From Methanosuratincolales archaeon (GTDB taxonomy: Archaea; Thermoproteota; Methanomethylicia; Methanomethylicales; Methanomethylicaceae): DNA of 6,090 nucleotides. The notes under the pieces are model-generated. The model saw nothing but the letters and a program-made list of their open reading frames with translations. It made no database searches and was not told the origin of the DNA. Position numbers and translations under genes: made by a program. Position 1 is the stretch's first letter, and every line of letters starts with the position of its first letter. Below, piece by piece: positions 1 to 6,090 of the stretch. The stretch covers positions 1 to 6,090 of the forward strand of contig CALGKV010000041.1 of NCBI GenBank assembly GCA_937930465.1. The letters are read 5' to 3'.

Positions 1-728
1 GAGTCTATTGCGAGCATGACAGTGCCCTCGTCATAGCCAGAAGATCTGACTGCTGCCATTATTGCGTCCAGAGCTTCCTCTGAACGAGAAAGCGGGGGCG
101 CGAACCCGCCCTCGTCCCCGACGTTAACCGCTGAGGGACCGTACCTTTCCTTGAGGATCCCCTTCAACGACGCATATACCTCGGAGCATATCCTGACTGC
201 ATCCCTGAATGAACCTGCCCCGACAGGCACAACCATGAACTCCTGGACCGCAAGTTCATTTCCGGCGTGCTTCCCGCCGTTGATTATGTTCATCATCGGC
301 ACAGGTAGCACGCTGGACCTTGGGTTAAGGTAACTGTAGAGTGGCACGCCCGATGTGCAGGCGGCCGCGCGCGCGATTGCGAGCGATACGCTCAAGATCG
401 CATTTGCGCCCAAACGGGATTTGTTTTCGGTCCCGTCTAGATCGATCATCCTGCTGTCTATCGCTCCTTGGGACCTGCTGTCCATCCCAACGACTGCAGG
501 GGCTATGACTTTAACGACATTAAAACAGGCATTGATCACTCCCTTGCCGTGGAACCGCTTTCCTCCGTCCCGAAGTTCCACTGCCTCATGCTTCCCCGTA
601 GAGGCGCCCGATGGGACTGATGCCCTCCCGAAGCCGCCATTTGTGACCACGTCAGTCTCCACAGTCGGGTTGCCTCTAGAATCAAGTATCTCCCTGGATC
701 TTATCGCCTTCACAGTGTAAGGTTCCAT
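1..728 (-). CDS. eno: Enolase (phosphopyruvate hydratase), N-terminal part; 3' end lies beyond the window
   Basis: Enolase interconverts 2-phosphoglycerate and phosphoenolpyruvate in cytoplasmic glycolysis and gluconeogenesis. I read it directly from the minus strand: 242 codons are visible and the frame runs off base 1. Numbered from the ATG at 728, the diagnostic motifs are REILDSRGNPTVE near residues 12-24, the mobile catalytic loop SGASTG at 40-45, DGTENKSRLGANAI around 98-111, NGGKHAGN with the active-site His at 154, QEFM with Glu163, and GDEGGFAP with the catalytic Glu206. The last visible residue, Asp242 in LAID, should be the first magnesium ligand, so the rest of the TIM barrel (about 170-180 residues of a usual 415-430) is missing. 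Two in-frame ATGs exist, at 734 and 728. I prefer 728 because the GGAGTGA ribosome-binding site then has a normal 6-nt spacer; starting at 734 adds Met-Ala. The gene follows pncB with no real gap, so translational coupling is likely. No damaged motif is visible. Confidence 0.96.
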   Translation of the reverse strand, partial: MEPYTVKAIRSREILDSRGNPTVETDVVTNGGFGRASVPSGASTGKHEAVELRDGGKRFHGKGVINACFNVVKVIAPAVVGMDSRSQGAIDSRMIDLDGTENKSRLGANAILSVSLAIARAAACTSGVPLYSYLNPRSSVLPVPMMNIINGGKHAGNELAVQEFMVVPVGAGSFRDAVRICSEVYASLKGILKERYGPSAVNVGDEGGFAPPLSRSEEALDAIMAAVRSSGYDEGTVMLAID

Positions 729-734
729 AGCCAT

Positions 735-741
735 TCACTCC
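735..741 (-). promoter_or_regulatory. Ribosome-binding site for enolase, overlapping the pncB stop codon
   Basis: On the minus strand the bases GGAGTGA match the archaeal 16S-complementary sequence GGAGGTGA with one G missing. The last three bases are the TGA stop of pncB. The site ends 6 nt before the ATG at 728 and directly abuts the ATG at 734, which is why 728 is the preferred enolase start. The overlap of stop codon and ribosome-binding site suggests that ribosomes finishing pncB can re-initiate on eno. Confidence 0.6.
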
Positions 742-1925
742 AAAGATTGGTGCTCAAGTTCCTTAAGTACCCTCTCCCTTATGGCGCTTGGTCGCTCTCT
801 TGGTGCCACAGGGATTCCCTTTTCCACAACTTTACGCAGCATAGGTTCGAGCAGAACTCTGCAGGATCGGCACTCGCCGCCAGGCGAGCTCCAAGGCATG
901 GTGATCCATTTGTGGCACCGAGGGCACTTCCAAGCCTGTTTCCGCCCACCGTACTTTCCCCTTTTCGAGACCGGATTGCCATCTACCTCGACCAGGTCAA
1001 GAGAGAAATCGATTGTTGGCGCATTCGACACAGATGTCCCGACCCCGAAGCCATCTACGGGACCCGCAGCGAGCTTGGATACCGAGGACTCCCCCAAACC
1101 GCCCGAAACGTATATCTTCACGTGCCTGTATCCGCGCAGATCAAGCTCCCAGCGCACTTCTTTGACAATCTCAAGGAAATCCCCCCTCCTGGAGCCAGGA
1201 GTGTCGAGACGGACGCCGTCGAGCTTCTCTCCGAGTAGCTCTGCAGCCCTGATCGCCTCAAACTTCTCATCGCACATTGTATCGACGAGCGCAATCCTTG
1301 GGACTGACGGGTCGACCACCTCATCGAAGGCGCTCCAAGCTGCCTCCTGCTTCCCGAATATGAGGATGAGTGGATGGGGCATGGTCCCAGAAGGCGGAAT
1401 TTCGAGCAGTTTGGCACCCATCACCCCGGAGACGCCATCGAACCCTCCTATATAGGCAGACCTGTCTAGCATCGGGGCGATTGCAGGGTGCATCCGCCTG
1501 ATTCCAAAGGCGAAGACGGTCTTCCCCCCCGCCGCCTTCTTCACCCTTGCCGCGGCAGTCGCTACCCCGGATGCCTGGCATATGAGCCCGACCGTAGCCG
1601 TTTCGACTGGAACGAATGAGCCGTACTTGCCAACGACTGCCATCTGGGGTATACGGTATCCGTTGGCATCCCTTGTGGGGAAGATCGTCCCCTCAGGCAA
1701 GGAATAAACGTCAACAGGGATGCCAGTGTATAGGTTTATTACCTCGTCTAGACCGCAGAAGACGCCCCACTTCCAGCCTTCAGGTAAGGATCCGACAGTT
1801 ACCTCGGCTACGACCTCCTTGTCGATACCCTTTGCATCAATTATGGATTTCGTCCTGATGTAGTAGATGTCAGAAGTGAGGCCAGACTTTATCTCCTCGT
1901 CAGTCGCGGTGTTAAATAGCCTCAA
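735..1925 (-). CDS. pncB: Nicotinate phosphoribosyltransferase, archaeal type with C-terminal zinc knuckle
   Basis: The enzyme joins nicotinate to PRPP to give nicotinate mononucleotide, the entry step of Preiss-Handler NAD salvage in the cytoplasm; family members couple this to ATP hydrolysis. The protein has 396 residues, a usual length for the archaeal form. The N-terminal region (residues 1-110) contains the family-like opening FNTATDEEIKSGLTSDIYYIRT. The barrel domain carries GIRRMHP at 141-147, GTMPH at 180-184 (its His is probably the conserved family histidine), VDT at 214-216, RLDTPGSRRGD at 239-249, SGGL at 274-277 and the phosphate-binding-like GVGTS at 294-298. Near the C-terminus, Cys334, Cys337, Cys352 and Cys355 form a CxxC...CxxC zinc knuckle, as known from the Thermoplasma acidophilum enzyme. 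The start is TTG: no ATG or GTG lies in frame between it and the upstream in-frame TGA, and the N-terminus matches homologues. It follows hel308 by 51 nt and abuts eno. A quinolinate phosphoribosyltransferase is less likely given the length and the zinc knuckle. Confidence 0.93.
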   Translation of the reverse strand: MRLFNTATDEEIKSGLTSDIYYIRTKSIIDAKGIDKEVVAEVTVGSLPEGWKWGVFCGLDEVINLYTGIPVDVYSLPEGTIFPTRDANGYRIPQMAVVGKYGSFVPVETATVGLICQASGVATAAARVKKAAGGKTVFAFGIRRMHPAIAPMLDRSAYIGGFDGVSGVMGAKLLEIPPSGTMPHPLILIFGKQEAAWSAFDEVVDPSVPRIALVDTMCDEKFEAIRAAELLGEKLDGVRLDTPGSRRGDFLEIVKEVRWELDLRGYRHVKIYVSGGLGESSVSKLAAGPVDGFGVGTSVSNAPTIDFSLDLVEVDGNPVSKRGKYGGRKQAWKCPRCHKWITMPWSSPGGECRSCRVLLEPMLRKVVEKGIPVAPRERPSAIRERVLKELEHQSLE

Positions 1926-1976
1926 TTGGATCCCAACCTGATCGTGATAGTTGCCAGACGGAGGTAATATTTTTGA
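1926..1976 (-). promoter_or_regulatory. 51-nt hel308-pncB spacer with a possible TATA-like promoter element
   Basis: This is the longest spacer in the window. On the minus strand its upstream end is A/T-rich, with AAAAATATTA at 1974-1965. Its centre is about 44 nt before the pncB TTG. With usual archaeal TATA-to-start spacing, transcription would begin near 1943 and give a leader of about 18 nt. No strong ribosome-binding site precedes the TTG: only a weak GGTTGGGATCC stretch at 1938-1928 is present, which would fit a short-leader or weakly initiated mRNA. No T-rich terminator is seen on the coding strand, so readthrough from hel308 is also possible. The promoter call rests on composition and distance alone. 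Confidence 0.3.
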
Positions 1977-4196
1977 TCATCGCGTGCCGTAGTCGTCGAT
2001 CGAGAGCTGCCTGCTGCCTTTCCCCGATGCAACTGAAGACCACTCTTCCTTTGTGAGGGTCCCGCCAATTTGCTCCAATATCAACTTCACTGTCTCCGGC
2101 CCAATCAAGGGGATTCGCCTCAGGTCAGAGACCGAAGCGCGCTTCAGGTCTTCGATGCTCCTGTATCCTGCCGAGTAGAGCGACCTCGCCCTTACCCTCC
2201 CGATCCCTCTCAGCGAAATCAGCGGGAGGAGCTCCTCCCTGATGCCGTTCTCAACCCTAATGAGGAGCCGCTTGAGGGGATCAGCAGACTCGCGGTACCC
2301 CATAAGCCTTGCAAGCTCATGTGCAGCATTGAGTATCCATTTGGCAGACTCCACATAGGCATAAATATCTCCGGAGCCGATGTCGAATTTCTCGACAATT
2401 GACTCCTCAGGAGTCTCGTTGATCCACTCCTCCAAGAGGAAAGCCGTCTTCAGCTCTGACAATACCATCTCGCGCTCGAACTCTTCCTCAGGCACCTCGA
2501 AGAGCAAAAGATCGGAATTGGACTCCAGATAGGACTCGAGCGACTCGACCTCCTTGCCCCTGACGTATAGCTTCGGCATGTCTGGCGTGTGGCAGGCGAG
2601 CATCAGATAGCTCAGCGCAGGTAGTCCGGACCTCCTCAGGGAGAGAGCCCGCAGGATGACCTCTGCCGACTTGGGGTCGATGTAGAGCTCTGCTACTCTC
2701 TTTCCGAGTGCGGTGGCCTCAAGCACAACCCCTGGTTTTCCCTCCTTGAGCATCCCGGCTTTGGTTAGGAAGGAGACCGACTCGAGGATCGAGCTCTTGA
2801 AGGAGTCTAACCCGTACTGGTAGGCGCAGAAGGATTCCCCGAAGAAATCAATGACGCCTGCCCTTGAGCTGGCTAGCCCCATGGCGACAGCTGCAAGCAC
2901 TTGCGACCTGAGCGAGGGGGCGACTCCCAGCTTGGACCAGACCTTCTCTGGCTTAGCGAGGAGGTATTGCTCAATAAGGAAATCCTTCTCCTCCTCGGAT
3001 CTCGAGAAGACTATTGCCTCGCCTATCTTGTCGTACTTGGGGCGACCAGCCCTCCCGGCCATCTGCTTGTACTCCAGCACGGGTATGTTAACCCTACCAA
3101 CACCGGGCTCAAAACGCCTGTATTCGTAAATCAACACACGCCGCGCGGGGGTGTTCACCCCAGCAGCGAGTGTCGGTGTGGCGCAGATGCACTTGATATG
3201 GGATGAACGGAACGAGTCCTCTATTGCCTTCCTCTGAGGGTATGTGAGACCCGCATGGTGAAAGGCTACGCCGCAGGACACGGATCTTGCGAGCTTTTCC
3301 GTAAGCTTTGTCCTCTCTCCGAGGGAAAGGATACTCTCCGATATTTGCCTCAGCCTAGACCTCTCAGAGGCACTGAGCTCCCTATGGACGGGTCCCTCAA
3401 GCCTCTTTGCGAGAGAGACTGCCGAGTTTCGGCTACCGGTGAAAACAAGCATCTGCCCGCCTGACTTTATTGCATCGACAGCCAAGTCCGCAACAGGGTC
3501 TCCGCTGCCGGACCTGGGCACCTGCCTCACTTCCCCGTCTATGAAGGTGACGCTCCCCCGGCAGAAGACGCCCTCTTTCAGCGGCACCGGGCGCCAATCG
3601 CTCGTCACCAGATCAGCCCCCAGCCAGCCAGAGATCTCCTCGGCGTTGCTTATAGTAGCGCTTAGCGCCAGGATCTGGACGCCCAGCTTAAGGTATTTTA
3701 TCCTAGTGAGGATCGACTCAAGGGTAGGTCCCCTGGATGGATCCCCGAGCAGATGGATCTCATCAGCCACAACAAGAGAAAGGCGATCGACCCATGGAGG
3801 GCTGTGGCGGAAGAGGGAATCCGCCTTTTCGTTAGTAGCAATTATGAGGTCGTACTTGCCGAGCTCGGGGTCGAGCGAGCCATAGTCGCCGCTGCTCATC
3901 ACGATCTTGATTCCGATCCTGGCAAGGCGCTTGAACTCGTCGAGCTTCTCGGATGCGAGCGCCCTCAAAGGCACCAAGTAAAGGACCTTGCCCTTCTGCT
4001 CGAGGATGTGTTTAATCGAACAGATCTCTGCAACAAGCGTCTTACCTGAGGCGGTTGGGACAGCGAGGACCAGGTTTTTGCCTTCCAGGAGACTGGACTT
4101 CAGGGCTAGCTCCTGGGGCGGGTAGAGTTCGGTAATCCCGCATTCAGCATAGATCTGCTTCGCCCTTTCGTCGATATCGAGTTCTTCTATCTTAAT
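1977..4196 (-). CDS. hel308: Hel308/Hjm-type superfamily 2 DNA helicase, apparent ATT start codon
   Basis: Hel308 is an ATP-dependent 3'-5' DNA helicase that acts on forked and stalled replication intermediates. The 739-residue reading is of normal family length. Motifs in order: Q-motif region ELYPPQ (23-28), Walker A PTASGKT (47-53), Ia VPLRALASEK (75-83), Ib ATNEK (120-124), DEIH box (145-148), SAT (179-181), IV LVFTGSR (250-256), FHHAGL (312-317), V ATPTLAAGVNTP (339-350) and VI QMAGRAGRP (378-386). A winged helix follows (about 405-490), then the ratchet helical bundle (about 490-645, with Trp620 in ESAKW), and helix-hairpin-helix segments (about 660-715) carrying the RAR motif at 669-671. 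The C-terminal tail QLSIDDY (730-736) resembles a PCNA-binding box. The first ATG/GTG/TTG in frame is the TTG at 3977, which would delete Walker A. The ATT at 4196, 6 nt after a GGTGA site, gives the family-like start (M)KIEELDI. It lies 13 nt after mcm, so co-transcription is likely. The family is certain; the start codon is less so. Confidence 0.94.
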   Translation of the reverse strand: MKIEELDIDERAKQIYAECGITELYPPQELALKSSLLEGKNLVLAVPTASGKTLVAEICSIKHILEQKGKVLYLVPLRALASEKLDEFKRLARIGIKIVMSSGDYGSLDPELGKYDLIIATNEKADSLFRHSPPWVDRLSLVVADEIHLLGDPSRGPTLESILTRIKYLKLGVQILALSATISNAEEISGWLGADLVTSDWRPVPLKEGVFCRGSVTFIDGEVRQVPRSGSGDPVADLAVDAIKSGGQMLVFTGSRNSAVSLAKRLEGPVHRELSASERSRLRQISESILSLGERTKLTEKLARSVSCGVAFHHAGLTYPQRKAIEDSFRSSHIKCICATPTLAAGVNTPARRVLIYEYRRFEPGVGRVNIPVLEYKQMAGRAGRPKYDKIGEAIVFSRSEEEKDFLIEQYLLAKPEKVWSKLGVAPSLRSQVLAAVAMGLASSRAGVIDFFGESFCAYQYGLDSFKSSILESVSFLTKAGMLKEGKPGVVLEATALGKRVAELYIDPKSAEVILRALSLRRSGLPALSYLMLACHTPDMPKLYVRGKEVESLESYLESNSDLLLFEVPEEEFEREMVLSELKTAFLLEEWINETPEESIVEKFDIGSGDIYAYVESAKWILNAAHELARLMGYRESADPLKRLLIRVENGIREELLPLISLRGIGRVRARSLYSAGYRSIEDLKRASVSDLRRIPLIGPETVKLILEQIGGTLTKEEWSSVASGKGSRQLSIDDYGTR

Positions 4197-4201
4197 AAGG
4201 A

Positions 4202-4209
4202 ATCACCCT
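4202..4209 (-). promoter_or_regulatory. Strong ribosome-binding site that fixes the hel308 start at an ATT codon
   Basis: Immediately after the mcm TGA the minus strand reads AGGGTGAT. Its GGTGAT portion (4207-4202) exactly matches the complement of the usual archaeal 16S 3' tail. From the end of GGTGA there are 6 nt to the ATT at 4196-4194, ordinary spacing and the same as inferred for the enolase ATG at 728. The overlapping GTG at 4206-4204 is in another frame and reaches TAA after three further codons, so it is not the start. Confidence 0.75.
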
Positions 4210-6090
4210 TCAAGCCTTCTTCAGCTCCCCGTGTTTAGGCTCGTAGATGACCCCCTGGTTGATCCATTCAATGACCGCCTTCTCGACGAACCTCCTGTCA
4301 AGCCCTTCCAAACCTGCCCGCTCGATCAGCGCCTCCTTCCTGACAGGCCTGCCCTCATTCTCCTTCTCCATTGCCCTGAATATGTCGAAGAGCTGCGCCA
4401 TCTTGTCGCCTTGAGACTTGGGGTGCCCGACCATTATCGTATCGATATCGATCTTCCCTGTTGAGGAGTCTATGCCGACCTGCTTCAGGAAGGTCTTGAG
4501 TAGCCTGATCACTGCCTGCACGTCCTCCTTGGAAACCTCCTTCTTTAGGGCCAGCTTTGCCCTGGCCTCCGATAGCCTGATAACTGCCTCGAGCTGCCTC
4601 ATTGTGATTGGGACAGGGGAGTCTGCACCCTGACCCATTGCCCTCATTTCAAGGAAGAAGTCCTCAATGGCCTTGCTGGCCTCCTCGCCTATCTTCGGCG
4701 ATCCGTGCTTCCTGACGTAGTATATGTACTTCTTAAGCAGCTCTGGATCTATCGGTGATTCTTTGGTCACGCGGATCCCGCGGTGGAGTTTGAGTATGTG
4801 CTCGGTCATCTTCCTGTCCCTGAGCTCGTCCGGGCGGTCAAGCAGTGTGAATATGAGGTCAAACCTCGAGAGGATTGTGACGGGCAGGTCGTTGATGTTC
4901 TCAGAGATCGTCTTCTGCGTGACGTACCTGCCGAAGCTCGGGTTGGCTGCCGCTAGTATGCTGCTCCTCGCGTTGAGCTGGACAACTATGCCGGCCTTGG
5001 CTATGCTTATAGTCTGCTGTTCCATCGCTTCATGTATTGCAGATCTGTCTTCGGGGCGCATTTTGTCGATCTCGTCGATGCAGGCAATGCCCTTATCAGC
5101 GATGACTAGGGCGCCTGCCTCTAGGAAGAACTCCCCGGTATTCTTGTCGCGGATAACAGTAGCTGTGAGACCCGCGGCAGTGGAACCCTTTCCCGAGGTA
5201 TACACGCCCCGGGGGGCGATCCTTGAGACATACTGGAGGAGCTGGGACTTTGCGGTTCCGGGGTCGCCGACCAGCAGGATGTTGATATCGCCCCTAATCT
5301 TGATCCCGTCTGGCATTGTTTTGGTGACCCCCCCGGCAAGCTGGTATGCCACTGCTTCCTTTATCTCGTCATATGCATAGATCGATGGGGCTATCGAGCC
5401 TATCAGCTTGTCATAGAGGTTTGGGTCTGAGGCGAGCTTCTTTATCGCCTTTTCGTCCTCAGGGGTGATCGCGACCTCCTCAGTCCCCCTCTCGGCGATC
5501 TCCAGGTGGTTAGCCTCGATCCCTGAAGAGAAGGTAGCAAGCCTGAAGCCCCTCGAGGTGAACTCCTGCTTCGCCTGAAGGATGCCTACAAGCGAAACCC
5601 GGTCACCCGGCCGGGAGGTGTCGACTATGTCGCCCTGGAGGATGCCCTCTACGGAGCGCGGGAGCTGACCAGGGGGGAGCTCTTCAGGCCGCTCCTGGAC
5701 GGATATTAGCTGCCAGTCAACGAATACGGACTCCTCAGGGAGAAGCCTGAAATACCCTTTCCTGGCACAGTCCTGATTCGTGCACTGCGAGGGGGGTATA
5801 AGTATGTTACCTGTCTGCTCCAGAACCACCTTCTGCCCGCAGCGCGGACATTGGTACACAGCAGTCTTCAGCAGCTGCTTCACCGCAGATGCCCTTGTGA
5901 TTATCCCCTCCACCATGATTAGCTTTCCCATATGCGCCGACTTGAGTGCCCTGAGGGGGACTGCCTCGTCGAGCTTCCTGAACCTAGCCTTGAAGTTCTT
6001 AACCTTCGCGGCGTACTGCATATTCTCCGCACGCATCGCATCGTAGATCGCGGAATTGATCTTCGGCAATAGCTCGAGGGGCGTCTCCTT
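4210..6090 (-). CDS. mcm: Archaeal MCM replicative DNA helicase; 5' end lies beyond the window
   Basis: MCM forms the hexameric ring that unwinds DNA ahead of the archaeal replication fork, working with GINS and Cdc45/RecJ-like partners. The frame stays open to base 6090, giving 626 visible residues. Archaeal MCMs are usually about 650-700 residues, so some tens of N-terminal residues are missing, and the TTG at 6069 should not be taken as the start. Counting from the first visible codon, the N-terminal domain has a zinc-binding set at Cys81, Cys84, Cys103 and Cys108 inside an OB-fold region. The AAA+ domain begins near residue 205, with Walker A GDPGTAKS (275-282, Lys281), Walker B CIDEID (337-342, Asp339-Glu340), sensor 1 Asn383 in AAANPSFGRY, arginine finger Arg409 in SRFD, and sensor 2 near Arg498 in ITMRQLEA. 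Residues from about 560 to the end form the expected C-terminal winged helix. All catalytic motifs are intact and no intein is present. hel308 follows after 13 nt. Confidence 0.97.
   Translation of the reverse strand, partial: KETPLELLPKINSAIYDAMRAENMQYAAKVKNFKARFRKLDEAVPLRALKSAHMGKLIMVEGIITRASAVKQLLKTAVYQCPRCGQKVVLEQTGNILIPPSQCTNQDCARKGYFRLLPEESVFVDWQLISVQERPEELPPGQLPRSVEGILQGDIVDTSRPGDRVSLVGILQAKQEFTSRGFRLATFSSGIEANHLEIAERGTEEVAITPEDEKAIKKLASDPNLYDKLIGSIAPSIYAYDEIKEAVAYQLAGGVTKTMPDGIKIRGDINILLVGDPGTAKSQLLQYVSRIAPRGVYTSGKGSTAAGLTATVIRDKNTGEFFLEAGALVIADKGIACIDEIDKMRPEDRSAIHEAMEQQTISIAKAGIVVQLNARSSILAAANPSFGRYVTQKTISENINDLPVTILSRFDLIFTLLDRPDELRDRKMTEHILKLHRGIRVTKESPIDPELLKKYIYYVRKHGSPKIGEEASKAIEDFFLEMRAMGQGADSPVPITMRQLEAVIRLSEARAKLALKKEVSKEDVQAVIRLLKTFLKQVGIDSSTGKIDIDTIMVGHPKSQGDKMAQLFDIFRAMEKENEGRPVRKEALIERAGLEGLDRRFVEKAVIEWINQGVIYEPKHGELKKA

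Noticed and set aside
361..375. Alternating GC run (GCGGCCGCGCGCGCG), considered as a repeat or Z-DNA-prone element
   Set aside because: It encodes the Ala/Arg-rich AIARAAA helix of enolase using GC-rich codons; it is too short and too well explained by coding.
151..720. Two plus-strand open frames of 60 and 121 codons opposite eno
   Set aside because: The minus-strand frame encodes unmistakable enolase motifs throughout this stretch.
747..1455. Plus-strand open frames of 163 and 224 codons opposite pncB
   Set aside because: They lie antisense to a well-conserved gene, have low-complexity Ser/Pro/Arg-rich products and no recognisable motif; they are a by-product of codon bias on the coding strand.
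1926..1979. Possible Hel308-PncB fusion by readthrough: the two genes share a frame, separated by a single TGA and an open 17-codon spacer
   Set aside because: Sharing a frame has a one-in-three chance, both proteins are complete with normal ends, and nothing around the TGA suggests recoding or selenocysteine insertion.
1977..3977. hel308 start at the TTG at 3977, the first standard start codon in frame
   Set aside because: It would remove the Q-motif region and Walker A PTASGKT, which are intact in the same frame upstream; the true start must lie between 4202 and about 4185.
5206..5219. GC palindrome CGCCCCGGGGGGCG, considered as a hairpin or terminator
   Set aside because: It lies inside mcm and simply encodes the conserved IAPRGVY segment; no T-tract follows it on the coding strand.
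4724..5380. Plus-strand open frame of 218 codons opposite mcm
   Set aside because: It overlaps the conserved AAA+ core of mcm, its product is Ser/Leu-rich without domain features, and it has no neighbours on that strand.
1..6090. Search for a defence system, mobile element, CRISPR array, tRNA or other accessory module
   Set aside because: Four conserved housekeeping genes fill nearly all of the window, spacers are 51 nt or shorter, and no direct repeats, terminal inverted repeats or tRNA-like folds were seen.

Overview
This is a chromosomal window from an archaeon. Base composition is roughly balanced to slightly GC-rich. The evidence for archaea is an archaeal-type MCM replicative helicase, a five-domain Hel308 (Hjm) helicase, and a nicotinate phosphoribosyltransferase of the archaeal form with a C-terminal four-cysteine zinc knuckle. 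Ribosome-binding sites resemble the complement of the archaeal 16S tail (GGTGAT). The proteins look more like those of the TACK/Thermoproteota side than of classical euryarchaea, but this lineage guess is weak and comes only from a general impression of the sequences.

All four genes lie on the minus strand and fill almost the whole window. In transcription order they are: mcm (4210-6090, 5' end beyond the window), hel308 (1977-4196), pncB (735-1925) and eno (1-728, 3' end beyond the window). The gaps are 13 nt (mcm-hel308), 51 nt (hel308-pncB) and 0-6 nt (pncB-eno, depending on which enolase ATG is used). No stretch over 300 bases lacks a gene. I see no RNA gene, mobile element, CRISPR array or long repeat.

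The layout suggests two functional pairs that may share one transcript. The first pair is DNA replication and repair: the replicative MCM helicase followed by the fork-restart helicase Hel308. The second pair is metabolic: NAD salvage (pncB) followed by the glycolytic/gluconeogenic enzyme enolase. The 51-nt gap between the pairs carries the only AT-rich, TATA-like stretch seen between genes, so the metabolic pair may have its own promoter.

The most unusual point is the start of hel308. Its frame has no ATG, GTG or TTG upstream of the Walker A motif. It does have an ATT codon 6 nt after a strong GGTGA ribosome-binding site, exactly where Hel308 homologues begin (M-K-x-E-E-L). This points to either a rare ATT initiation codon or a single-base sequence error. 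I found no novel multi-gene system; the rest is ordinary core archaeal gene content.
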